Both the position numbers and the translations under genes were made by a program. From a virus, in IMG/VR virus record IMGVR_UViG_3300008954_000236, positions 1 to 26,491 of that record: DNA of 26,491 nucleotides, one strand, 5' to 3'. This document shows positions 1 through 7,042 of the stretch, piece by piece (position 1 is the stretch's first letter; every line of letters starts with the position of its first letter). The notes under the pieces were generated by a model that saw only the letters and a program-made list of their open reading frames with translations, made no database searches and was not told the DNA's origin.

Positions 1-49
1 CTAAAGCTATTAATAGTCCAACTAATAATGTCATTAATTTATCTGCCAT
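1..49 (-). CDS. Partial small membrane protein, N-terminus only
   Basis: Only the first 16 codons lie in the window. They read MADKLMTLLVGLLIAL, a short polar start followed by a hydrophobic run that looks like a membrane segment or signal anchor. The ATG overlaps the TAA of the gene before it (TAATG at 47-51), the same coupling used by many genes here. It follows a minor tail gene, so it could be another tail-operon gene, but the visible part gives no function. The gene runs off the left edge of the window. Confidence 0.6.
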   Translation of the reverse strand, partial: MADKLMTLLVGLLIAL

Positions 50-672
50 TAAAACGCCTCGCAAACATCAAATTCATAATTATATAAATCATTAGTTGAT
101 GATAAGTTAGACGCAGAAATGCCTAAACTGTATTGTTGAACATTGCTTGTTAAATAAACTGTAAAAGGAACATCATCATACGTTACAGCTTCATCATTTG
201 CTAATGCTTCAATAATTGGTGGTTCAATAGTTACAGTAGCCGCATTAGAACTTGGAGTAACATCAGAAACCACCATATAAACTTTTGTATGGTTCGCAAA
301 TTTTATAAAATCTCCTGCCTTTAGTGAACCTGCTGAATCAGCGTTAAATCCATCAATCGCTATTGTACTATCTCCTGCTGTGTGAGAACCATTAACTGCT
401 ATTGATGTTGTTTCTGATCCTAGTGCATCTTTAATTTTAGGTGGTATAATCGTAAATGTTTCTTTTTGTCCTTTTTGTTTAGTTATGAAAGCAAGTATAG
501 GTGCAAATTCTTCTCTAGTTAAATATGTATATCTACAAGTAAATTTCCAACGCTGATTATCAATTTGTCTAGCAAATCTACGACCACTATCAGAAATACT
601 TAATAAAGTATTTACTTCACTACTAAAATTCATAGCATTAAAAACTGGTGATGTTGGTAATTGTCCACTCAT
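49..672 (-). CDS. Minor tail protein (distal tail / tail-tip candidate)
   Basis: A 207-residue protein made directly after the tape measure, the position of distal tail and tail-tip proteins in siphoviruses. Residues 1-75 have an aromatic pattern (RWKFTCRYTYLTREEF) typical of tail proteins that pack against the tube. Residues about 90-150 contain a beta-rich insert with the motif AGDFIKFANHTKVYMV, often seen in phage structural proteins. The C-terminus returns to beta strands with several tyrosines. Its start overlaps the tape-measure stop by one base, so translation is probably coupled. I assign it from position and composition. A distal tail protein (Dit-like or lambda gpM/L-like) is the best guess, not a certain one. 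Confidence 0.6.
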   Translation of the reverse strand: MSGQLPTSPVFNAMNFSSEVNTLLSISDSGRRFARQIDNQRWKFTCRYTYLTREEFAPILAFITKQKGQKETFTIIPPKIKDALGSETTSIAVNGSHTAGDSTIAIDGFNADSAGSLKAGDFIKFANHTKVYMVVSDVTPSSNAATVTIEPPIIEALANDEAVTYDDVPFTVYLTSNVQQYSLGISASNLSSTNDLYNYEFDVCEAF

Positions 673-2387
673 TATATTAAATTACTTTGTCCTTTATCAT
701 TTACAGCACTATTAATCATTCCGATTATCATACCTCTTTCATTAGCTAGTAACTGCTGAAAACCTGCTGTGTCAACCGCATTAATAGTAAAATTAACATT
801 AACATTTTTTCCACCTACTCCTGGTGCAATATATCCTGCACTATTAGGTATAAAGGTTTCTGGCCCACCTTCTCCAACCATATAAGGTTTATTTTCTGAA
901 ACTGCTCCACCTTGTCTTCTAGCTGTAAATTTCTGTGAACGTATTTGTGATACTTGTGCCATACCAAAAGCTAATGCAGAACCAGCCGCAAGATAATTAT
1001 AAGGTGAAGAATATTGTTCAAAAGCATTTGTAACTGCCGCATAAGTTTTCATAATTGCTTTAGAAATATGATATGCCTGTAACATTTTAAATGCTTTTGC
1101 ACTATGTCCTGACATAATAGTTAATGTTCCCTCTAAATTAGAATCAATATCTGCTTTAGCTTTATCTCTCATATCTTGTTCTTTCTTTTGCATAAGAAGT
1201 TCAAACTCTATATGATTTTTAAGAGCAGTTTGTTTTCTACCTATCCATTGATCATATTGTTCTTCTCGTTTTTTTAATTCACTCTTTTCAGCCGCACCTA
1301 AAAGCATAATTTTATCTATATATTCTTCGTCAAAACCAGTTGTTAATTTATTTATCGTGCCTCTCATTTTAGCAATTTCTGCTTCCATTTCTGCACTATG
1401 AGTTTTTACAACATCTATTGTTTTTTTAAATCCTCTTTCTAATGCTTTATTCATATTTTGAATCATTAACATAGCAGTTCCTAAATTATAGAATATAGCT
1501 TCTAAATTACTTAAATGACTTCCAAAATTTATCAAAACATATTTGGCTCTTATAAATGTTTCTAAAACATTACCTACAATTTTAATAAACTCTTGACCTA
1601 AAAATTGACCAAATTTATCTATACCTTTATGCGTATCTGCCCATTCTAATAAGTTATTTCTTAAAACATCTGAAACTTTTTCTATTGCTGGTGCTAACGC
1701 AACAGTAAAATGATTTGAAACGCCTGTGAATAACGATTTAGTTCGAGTTATTGAATCGTTAGCATCTTCAACTGCTGTAACCATTTCAGTTGTTAAAATT
1801 AAACCAAATCTTCTAGCTTCTTCTGCAACTTCTTTTATTCCTTGTTTTCCTCTTTCGATCGCAGTTAAGAGTTCAATATTTCTACCACCAAATAATTTAT
1901 AAGCGGCCGCAGTTTTATCTGTGCCATCTTTCATTAATCTTAATTTGTCAGCAACTAATTCAAACTGAAGCATTAAATCTCCGTTTGTTTCTCTTAAATC
2001 TTCTTGGGTAATTCCTAATTGAATAAATGCGTCTTGTGCAATACCAGTTCCTTTAACGAGCCAATCGTTAATACCAACTGCCATTGTTCTTGCACCTTTA
2101 GCAAACGCTTCTAAAGATGTTCCACCTAAATTAGCGGCTAATCTAAATGCACTTAATTCTTCTGTTGAAATGAAAATTTGTCGAGATAACTTTCCTATTT
2201 TATCAATGCTATTTAATGAATTTCTAACTAATAAACCTAAACCAGCTACACCAGCAACAGCCGCTAGTCCTGTTTTCATATTAAAGATAGCTTTACTAAC
2301 GCCATTTAATCCACGTTTTAATGTACTAAATGCACGTTTCGTTCTATCTTTAGCGTTTATATCAAATTGTAATCTATTTCTTGCCAT
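672..2387 (-). CDS. Tail tape measure protein
   Basis: A 571-residue protein that sets tail length and is extruded during DNA entry. The N-terminal 100 residues (FDINAKDRTKRAFSTLKRGL, then a Gly/Ala-rich hydrophobic stretch near 40-55) and the TSTEELSAF-like segment around residue 95 are typical of the TP901/lambda tape-measure superfamily. The middle is long and helical, with hydrophobic patches at about 280-320 and 440-480. The C-terminal region holds the motif YMVGEGGPETFIPNSAGYI, very common in tape measures. Its ATG overlaps the TAA of the frameshifted chaperone extension (TAATG at 2385-2389), as expected for lambda H after G-T. At 571 residues it predicts a fairly short tail. Confidence 0.92.
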   Translation of the reverse strand: MARNRLQFDINAKDRTKRAFSTLKRGLNGVSKAIFNMKTGLAAVAGVAGLGLLVRNSLNSIDKIGKLSRQIFISTEELSAFRLAANLGGTSLEAFAKGARTMAVGINDWLVKGTGIAQDAFIQLGITQEDLRETNGDLMLQFELVADKLRLMKDGTDKTAAAYKLFGGRNIELLTAIERGKQGIKEVAEEARRFGLILTTEMVTAVEDANDSITRTKSLFTGVSNHFTVALAPAIEKVSDVLRNNLLEWADTHKGIDKFGQFLGQEFIKIVGNVLETFIRAKYVLINFGSHLSNLEAIFYNLGTAMLMIQNMNKALERGFKKTIDVVKTHSAEMEAEIAKMRGTINKLTTGFDEEYIDKIMLLGAAEKSELKKREEQYDQWIGRKQTALKNHIEFELLMQKKEQDMRDKAKADIDSNLEGTLTIMSGHSAKAFKMLQAYHISKAIMKTYAAVTNAFEQYSSPYNYLAAGSALAFGMAQVSQIRSQKFTARRQGGAVSENKPYMVGEGGPETFIPNSAGYIAPGVGGKNVNVNFTINAVDTAGFQQLLANERGMIIGMINSAVNDKGQSNLI

Positions 2388-2861
2388 TATCGTTTTAACT
2401 TACTATCTCGATTTAATTTATCATAAAAAGCACACCATAAATTAAACTCATTTACACTCATATTCATTATTTGAGATAGTTGCAAGTTAAGGTCTTTGGC
2501 TAGATGTAGGATATTGACGAGTTCTTTATCAGTCCTGATTTTTTTTTAGCCAGTCTTCAACTGGCACAACTTTTAAAATGTCTTGGGCCACTCTGGCCAC
2601 TACTTCAGGATCAACTGATCTCATTAAAGTTTGTTTATCTTCTAATGAATAAAGTTTTTTTCCCTCTTTGTCTTCAGCTTTAAGAATTAAAACGTCAGCA
2701 AATAAAGTGACATCGTCAGGTTTAGTATTTCTCGTCAAGATTCTTTTATCGGCTAAAGTTAAAGGTTTAGCATAGACAGTAATTCCCCATTCAGGAACAT
2801 CAATAATCTTCCTGTCAATAGCTTTAAAATGTTCTTTAGCTTTATCGAGAATATCACTCAT
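2387..2861 (-). CDS. Tail assembly chaperone G-T, programmed frameshift product
   Basis: This is the long form of the tail chaperone, equal to lambda gpGT. It reads the 110-residue G frame up to the nine-A run (2539-2547), then shifts into a frame starting at ATC (2537-2539). That frame encodes 50 further residues beginning IRTDKELVNILHLAKDL and including NEFNLWCAFYDKL, and ends in TAA at 2387-2389, overlapping the tape-measure ATG. The extension frame is closed just upstream by a TAA at the start of the A-run and has no start codon near the run, so it is reached only by shifting. The change is +1, or equally -2; a -1 shift reaches a stop after about 12 codons. Known analogues recruit the tape measure to tail assembly. 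Confidence 0.8.
2529..2861 (-). CDS. Tail assembly chaperone G (short form)
   Basis: A 110-residue cytoplasmic protein between the tail tube and tape measure, the standard place of the lambda gpG-type chaperone, which is needed for tail assembly but absent from the virion. The sequence is mostly helical with a short beta start (IDVPEWGITVYAKPLTLADK), a pattern common in this family, followed by TLFADVLILKAEDKEGKKLYS. It ends WLKKNQD with a TGA ten bases after a run of nine A residues, where part of the ribosomes should shift into the T frame. No strong ribosome site is visible before the ATG; CTCTTTTAATG precedes it. Confidence 0.85.
   Translation of the reverse strand: MSDILDKAKEHFKAIDRKIIDVPEWGITVYAKPLTLADKRILTRNTKPDDVTLFADVLILKAEDKEGKKLYSLEDKQTLMRSVDPEVVARVAQDILKVVPVEDWLKKNQD
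2537..2548 (-). promoter_or_regulatory. Programmed ribosomal frameshift site in G-T
   Basis: On the coding strand the site reads CTAAAAAAAAATCAGGACTGA: codons CTA AAA AAA AAT in the G frame, with the G-frame stop TGA close by. The T frame is bounded upstream by a TAA at the first A residues, so the shift must take place in a window of about 20 bases. A run of nine A gives repeated AAA codons on which tRNA-Lys can re-pair. The productive frame is +1/-2, as in phage Mu, not the -1 of lambda. Confidence 0.75.
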
Positions 2862-2899
2862 TAAAAGAGTAAGTATCGAATTATATACTAAATGTCAAA

Positions 2900-3289
2900 T
2901 TAAACTGTTCCTCTAGTCAATGCACCAGTCAAAGTCGCTGAAAAAGTAGCTTCAATCATTCCATCAGTAGGAATTGAAACAGAATTAGCAGTTATAATCC
3001 AAGTACCACCATAATAATAATCAGAAGAATCTGCTCCTTCTGGATATAATGTCATAGTAACTTGTTGTCCTTCCGCTATTGCGATCTGTCCGTTAGTGTC
3101 TGTTTCGTCCCAGAAACACTCGACAGATGCAGTTGCACCTTTTTTGCCAACTTGGAAAGTCTTGGCAGTATCAGTTAATGTAGTATCTTCTAATATTTCT
3201 GCTGTTGTATCTAAAGTAAAACTTCTTACTTCAGCAACAGTATTAGTTCCAACTTTAATTAAACCTGAACTACCTGTATGTGTTGCCAT
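2900..3289 (-). CDS. Major tail tube protein
   Basis: A 129-residue, beta-rich, lysine-poor protein of the size of small siphovirus tail-tube subunits (gpV / TP901-1 MTP fold), which stack as hexamer rings around the tape measure. Features that fit are the start MATHTGSSGLIKVGTNTVAEVRSF, the middle ATASVECFWDETDTNGQ, and the end GMIEATFSATLTGALTRGT, which resembles the last strands of tail-tube proteins. It lies between the terminator-like U gene and chaperone G, where V is found in lambda. There is no extra C-terminal Ig domain as in lambda gpV. The ATG follows a double stop TAATAATG from the 58-residue gene. Confidence 0.85.
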   Translation of the reverse strand: MATHTGSSGLIKVGTNTVAEVRSFTLDTTAEILEDTTLTDTAKTFQVGKKGATASVECFWDETDTNGQIAIAEGQQVTMTLYPEGADSSDYYYGGTWIITANSVSIPTDGMIEATFSATLTGALTRGTV

Positions 3290-3291
3290 TA

Positions 3292-3468
3292 TTATTTGTC
3301 CTCTTTATTAATTTTGTATTTAGCTTTATTACTAAATACTTTAGGTTTAATAACAGTCGCCTCAACCTTTGTGTACCCTAATTTCAAAAAATATTCTTCC
3401 ATATCTTTTGAAGTTTCAATAACACTTTCACCATTTGGTGCTTTAAGACTTATTCTATTTGTTGCCAT
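3292..3468 (-). CDS. Small tail-operon protein, 58 aa
   Basis: A short gene between the gpU-like and tail-tube genes. It encodes MATNRISLKAPNGESVIETS and continues to KINKEDK, with one acidic helix (KDMEEYFLKLGYTKVE) between a short beta start and a basic tail. An excellent ribosome site (AGGAGT) lies 8 bases before the ATG, inside the last codons of the upstream gene. Its stop is followed at once by the tail-tube ATG. Small proteins of the form 'KAPNG...VE....YYL..GY.KVE' are common among phage structural genes. The role is unknown; it could bind the tail tube or the head-tail joint. Confidence 0.8.
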   Translation of the reverse strand: MATNRISLKAPNGESVIETSKDMEEYFLKLGYTKVEATVIKPKVFSNKAKYKINKEDK

Positions 3469-3470
3469 AA

Positions 3471-3914
3471 TTATACTCCTGCTTGTACTGCATTTTCGAC
3501 AGTATTGTAATTAATTAAATACGTCAACCTCATCAAACCTGTTTTTTGACTAGCAGTATCAAATTCAATTTCAGTAGATACTAATTTTGTATCTTTTGCG
3601 TTTCCACCACGACTGACATCAGTCACCATAGCTTCTTCAACTTCTTCGGCAATCGTATCAAGCGTGTCATCTATATTAGCTGTACCTCTACAATGTGCTT
3701 CTATAATTAAATTTAACGATCTTTGTTGAGTTCGAGTATTTCTTCCTAATGTATAATCTTCGATTGATTCATCTAAAGTATAAACGATTAAAGCTGGAAG
3801 ATTCCCAGTCTGTAAAGGAAAATATCGAGTTTCATATACATTGGAACCAGTTGTTGATAAACTTGTAACTGTTGTAACTACGTGTTCTCTAATTGTTTTT
3901 CTAATATGAGCCAT
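3471..3914 (-). CDS. Tail terminator / minor tail protein U-like
   Basis: A 147-residue protein matching the tail-terminator pattern: a helical start (RKTIREHVVTTVTSL), a central strand with LPALIVYTLDE, then LNLIIEAHCRGTANIDDTLD and an acidic helix IAEEVEEAM. The string 'l.l.iea.crg....D.lD.ia..VE.am' is characteristic of the gpU family, whose hexamer caps the tail tube and joins it to the head. The place between the FII-like gene and the tail tube also matches lambda U. Its final codons (GCA GGA GTA TAA) double as the ribosome site of the next gene. I did not run a profile search. Confidence 0.8.
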   Translation of the reverse strand: MAHIRKTIREHVVTTVTSLSTTGSNVYETRYFPLQTGNLPALIVYTLDESIEDYTLGRNTRTQQRSLNLIIEAHCRGTANIDDTLDTIAEEVEEAMVTDVSRGGNAKDTKLVSTEIEFDTASQKTGLMRLTYLINYNTVENAVQAGV

Positions 3915-3915
3915 A

Positions 3916-4224
3916 TTATCCTGATAAAGTTATTCTTGTTACTCCAGTTCCATCAGGTAGTAATTCTTTAATGTAATAAGTCGTGCTATTGATAACTAAA
4001 GTATCATTAAAAGTAGCACTAGATACATCACTAGCTTTACAAGTAAAGACAGGTACTTCCTCTATAAGACCAGCTTCACCTACTGCTTGTTCAACTGATT
4101 CTTTATCAAAAATACCTTTAATTGTTGATGATGTTCCAGCAGAAACATCAGTAAATGTTGCTGATGAAGCGAAATCATCTGTATCAAAAAATATTGCTCG
4201 TTCTGTATCTGTTTCTACTGCCAT
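3916..4224 (-). CDS. Head-tail connector / stopper, gpFII-like
   Basis: A 102-residue protein with a short N-terminal helix (TERAIFFDTDDFASSATF) and a beta-rich C-terminal half (VPVFTCKASDVSSATFNDTLV, then TTYYIKELLPDGTGVTRITLS). This is the layout of gpFII-like head-completion proteins, where 'ff....dFa' and 'g....Y.I......G.G...i.L' are recurrent. These proteins close the portal and make the site to which the tail binds. The adjacent gpU-like gene downstream agrees. There is one cysteine (in VFTCKASDV). The call rests on pattern and gene order. Confidence 0.7.
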   Translation of the reverse strand: MAVETDTERAIFFDTDDFASSATFTDVSAGTSSTIKGIFDKESVEQAVGEAGLIEEVPVFTCKASDVSSATFNDTLVINSTTYYIKELLPDGTGVTRITLSG

Positions 4225-4225
4225 T

Positions 4226-4537
4226 TTACTTTGCTTTTTTTAAACATTGTGTTAAAAACTTAAATAGGTATGAATTGGCCTTGAATATCTTTTCGTAACC
4301 ATCACCAACAGCTTTTGCGATTGGCTCTTCTCCTTTAGTATTAACATCAATATCTTCCATATTCATAATAATATGAAATAACTCGTGAAAGATAGTATTA
4401 AATAATATTAAACCTTTCAACCGCTTATCTATTTCTAAAATTTGAGTGTTTGGATCATATAGACCAAAACAATCTTTTAAAATGACATATTCAATACGAA
4501 TCTTCCTTTTACCATACTTGATAAAAGTAGGTTTCAT
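4226..4537 (-). CDS. Small HExxH metalloprotease-like protein in the head-tail operon
   Basis: A 103-residue protein with HELFH at residues 51-55, inside the hydrophobic frame NTIFHELFHIIMNM that marks a zincin active-site helix. The preceding GLYDPNTQILEID looks like the strand and turn that come before the helix in SprT- or IrrE-like proteins. A glutamate near 71-72 (GEEP) may be the third zinc ligand. It is near the lower size limit of the fold, so it could be a minimal protease or an inactive structural relative. It lies between a membrane microprotein and the FII-like gene, inside a purely structural operon. The substrate is unknown. Confidence 0.65.
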   Translation of the reverse strand: MKPTFIKYGKRKIRIEYVILKDCFGLYDPNTQILEIDKRLKGLILFNTIFHELFHIIMNMEDIDVNTKGEEPIAKAVGDGYEKIFKANSYLFKFLTQCLKKAK

Positions 4538-4642
4538 TTAGAATATAATTGATAATAAAATAATAATAGCAATAGCAATACCAATAGATACTTTAGGATT
4601 TGCTTTTGCAAGTTTATACCAATCTTTATAGTTGGTAATCAT
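4538..4642 (-). CDS. Single-TM microprotein, 34 aa
   Basis: A 34-codon gene with a clear ribosome site (AGGAG, 6-8 bases before the ATG) and a TAA directly followed by the next ATG. The protein is MITNYKDWYKLAKANPK followed by VSIGIAIAIIIL and LSIIF, so a short amphipathic start leads into one transmembrane helix of about 17 residues that ends the protein. It is expected in the inner membrane with the N-terminus in the cytoplasm. A role in lysis timing or exclusion is possible, but nothing shows it. Confidence 0.7.
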   Translation of the reverse strand: MITNYKDWYKLAKANPKVSIGIAIAIIILLSIIF

Positions 4643-4651
4643 AACAAGCTC

Positions 4652-4861
4652 CTATTTTTTTTTTCTTGAAAATATACTTTTCTTTTTAACAGCTTTATTT
4701 TCAGGTTTCTTAACATCTTCTGCTGAAATGCTTTTTGTAGAAGCTATTGCTTTACGCATACCAATTAATAAATTAGCATCTTCTTCACTTGCATTTATTA
4801 CATCGCCAGATTTAGCTAATTGACCTTTAACAAATGTCTGTTTTAATATTTTTATCTTCAT
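4652..4861 (-). CDS. Small head-operon protein, 69 aa, lysine-rich tail
   Basis: Follows the capsid gene, separated from it by a terminator-like hairpin. It starts after GAGGTAATT and encodes MKIKILKQTFVKGQLAKSGD, then a short acidic helix (EEDANLLIGMRKAI) and a tail rich in lysine (VKKKSIFSRKKK). The pattern 'VKGQ..K.GDVI..SE.DAN.LI..GKA' is typical of small phage proteins placed after the major capsid gene. Their role is unclear; lambda has FI at this place, but this protein is half its size and I see no direct likeness. Confidence 0.75.
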   Translation of the reverse strand: MKIKILKQTFVKGQLAKSGDVINASEEDANLLIGMRKAIASTKSISAEDVKKPENKAVKKKSIFSRKKK

Positions 4862-4877
4862 AATTACCTCTTTTACA

Positions 4878-4908
4878 TAAAAGAAAAGGCGTGGTCAATG
4901 CCACGCCT
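4878..4908 (-). terminator. Rho-independent terminator after the capsid gene
   Basis: Perfect 8-bp GC-rich inverted repeat AGGCGTGG / CCACGCCT (4887-4894 and 4901-4908) with a 6-base loop. Read on the minus strand the stem is followed by TTTCTTTTA. It starts about 30 bases after the capsid stop and before the 69-aa gene. It is probably a partial terminator or 3'-end stabiliser that raises capsid mRNA over downstream genes. Confidence 0.75.
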
Positions 4909-4937
4909 AATCTTATAAACTGCTATAATCTTAATGA

Positions 4938-7037
4938 TTATGCAATTAAGTCTTTAATTGCCGCAAAACTTTCTGCGTGTCTAACAGCAACATCTACATC
5001 GTATAATCCGATTATTCTAGTACCACCTTTAGCGGCATTAGTGTAAGGATCAACCGATATGTCCAAAGAACCCCATTCTCCAATGATCAAATCATTGAAA
5101 TTTCCAAAAGTAAGAGCAGAACAAGTTCCACTTGCTGTACCTTTAGTTAAATTATCTGGAGAGTTTGTTGTTGAAAAGACTTTATATCCCATCAAGTTGT
5201 TTTGATCGTTCATAATCATAACAGAGTCAGATGAACTAACTTTTGCTATTGCCATAAGACGAGAAATTTGAAGTGGAGAAGTAACCCAGCCCAATGCACC
5301 TATATTCGCATTGTCAGTAGCAACTTCTTTCCAAGTTTCAACAACTTTAGCCCAAGTAGCTTGATCGCCATTCGTACCCATAGCAACTGATCCAATTCCA
5401 GAAGTATTTAAAATACCTGTTGGAGTGTTGGAAGTACCATCGCCTTGAATAGCTTTTTTATCAACTTCGTTAGATAATGTCTGTATTATGTCATTTCTAA
5501 CAATAGTTTCGATAGCTGGAGTAGATTGGTGCATTAAGTGTCTTGATATGTCAGTAAATGTTCCTAATGTTTTAGGAGCCATTGTTACTTGTCTGTAAGT
5601 TGGATTAACTTCCGTTACTGCCGCATTTTCTGCAACCCAAGACGCTGAATTAACTGCGTTTTGTGCTGGTATTGCAACATCACCAACTAGACCACTCAAA
5701 ACTAAAGCACCTGCTTGTTTCACAACCATTCTTGCTCTTAACGCTTCAATAAATGAACCTGCTAAAAGGTTAGTTGCTACTAAAGCACCACCATCGCCAC
5801 TTACTCCTGAAATTAAATCTCTTTGCCATCTAATGTCAGATGGAATGAAGATTCCTCTAGGAGATTTGCCTGTTTTACGAGAGATTTCATCAGACGCTTC
5901 TTTTTCAAGTTCAGCACCAGACCAATTTCCAGTTGTCATCGCTTTAATAGCTTTGACAATAGAATAGTCTTGTGTTTCTCTATTAGAAAGTCCAACTGCA
6001 TCTTTTTTATCCAAAGGTTTCGCATCGCCAAGTTTGTCTAAAACAATTCCTCTAAATTGAGCAAGAGAAACGCCATCATTAACTGCTTTACTCGCTAGGT
6101 CAGAACAATTATGTCTTGCACCTAATGAACTAATTTCTTTAATTCTAGCTGTTTCTTCTTTTCTCGCTTTAGCGATTTGTTCTTCAACATTAACTGGAGA
6201 TTGTTCCACTTTTGGAGTTTCTTTTGCTTTTTCCATTGTGTTTTCTCTAGTTATGACCTCAATAACTTCTTTACGATTATCTTGGTCGGTTAAATTATCA
6301 TATCTATTTCTTCCTACGCCAACAGTTGTGTCTGCTGGTATGGAAACAATAGACGCTTCCAATGGTTTCCAATTAACACGATAACTTGGCTTTTCCTTAT
6401 CCTCATCATCATTTTTAATTTTCTCCATCTTCATTATTTCATAGCCCACACTCACATTACTGCGAATGCCATCTATGACATCACGAAAAACCTCATCAGC
6501 TAGTTTTGATTTTCCAAATCTCACGACTGCACGACCTACCTTGTCAGCATCGCTGATATTTGCTTTTTCTATGACTCCTATTTGCTTTTCTAAATCGTGG
6601 TTAAGCAATAATGGTGCTTTACCACTAGCAATAAATGAAAAATCCACATCTTGCGGATTATGACTTAAAATTTCTGTTCCAAAACTTCTATCGTATGGTT
6701 CTTCTGATGAAAATGCTAAATTAACAGTTCTCTTATCTTCGTTAATTGCTTTTTGATCTAATCCAAAAAGACGATATAATTTTTCTTTAGTAGATTCTTG
6801 ATTAGTTACTTTTTGTTGAATTTCCTTTTTAGTTTCCATACTCTTTTCGTTTTCTTTTTGTTCTTGTTTCTCAACAGGTTTCTTTTCTTCTTTAGAAAGT
6901 GATGGTACATTATTTTTTGCACCAGATTGCTCCCTGTCCCCTTCTTTGTTATCGCCATCTGATTTTCCAAATGTTATTGTGACTGAATCGTTTGATTCAC
7001 TTATATCTTGTATGTGCTTTTTATTCATATTATTCAT
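4938..7037 (-). CDS. Fused prohead protease - HK97-fold major capsid protein
   Basis: One 699-residue reading frame carries both functions. Residues 1-100 are charged and low in complexity. Residues about 105-245 are an HK97-type (S78) prohead protease, with the likely catalytic His147 in LLLNHDLEKQIG and Ser196 in VSVGYE. Residues 268-400 are helical and charged, like a delta/scaffold domain. Residues about 405-699 are the capsid protein, with GGALVATNLLAGSFIEALR, the SASWVAENAAVTEVNPTY segment and the C-terminal strand VDVAVRHAESFAAIKDL. In HK97 and lambda relatives the protease cleaves the delta domain during maturation. An ATG at codon 268 (6236) could start a capsid-only product, though its ribosome site is weak. 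The gene lies right after the portal. Confidence 0.92.
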   Translation of the reverse strand: MNNMNKKHIQDISESNDSVTITFGKSDGDNKEGDREQSGAKNNVPSLSKEEKKPVEKQEQKENEKSMETKKEIQQKVTNQESTKEKLYRLFGLDQKAINEDKRTVNLAFSSEEPYDRSFGTEILSHNPQDVDFSFIASGKAPLLLNHDLEKQIGVIEKANISDADKVGRAVVRFGKSKLADEVFRDVIDGIRSNVSVGYEIMKMEKIKNDDEDKEKPSYRVNWKPLEASIVSIPADTTVGVGRNRYDNLTDQDNRKEVIEVITRENTMEKAKETPKVEQSPVNVEEQIAKARKEETARIKEISSLGARHNCSDLASKAVNDGVSLAQFRGIVLDKLGDAKPLDKKDAVGLSNRETQDYSIVKAIKAMTTGNWSGAELEKEASDEISRKTGKSPRGIFIPSDIRWQRDLISGVSGDGGALVATNLLAGSFIEALRARMVVKQAGALVLSGLVGDVAIPAQNAVNSASWVAENAAVTEVNPTYRQVTMAPKTLGTFTDISRHLMHQSTPAIETIVRNDIIQTLSNEVDKKAIQGDGTSNTPTGILNTSGIGSVAMGTNGDQATWAKVVETWKEVATDNANIGALGWVTSPLQISRLMAIAKVSSSDSVMIMNDQNNLMGYKVFSTTNSPDNLTKGTASGTCSALTFGNFNDLIIGEWGSLDISVDPYTNAAKGGTRIIGLYDVDVAVRHAESFAAIKDLIA

Positions 7038-7042
7038 ATCTA

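Noticed and set aside
2170-2445. Plus-strand open frames opposite structural genes (also at 3096, 3983, 5823, 6466 and 6946)
   Set aside because: They lie antisense to well-supported minus-strand genes, have no ribosome sites and no recognisable motifs.
2387-2465. Independent T gene starting at internal ATG codons in the chaperone extension
   Set aside because: There is no ribosome site before those ATGs, and the frame begins exactly at the A9 run, which fits frameshifting better.
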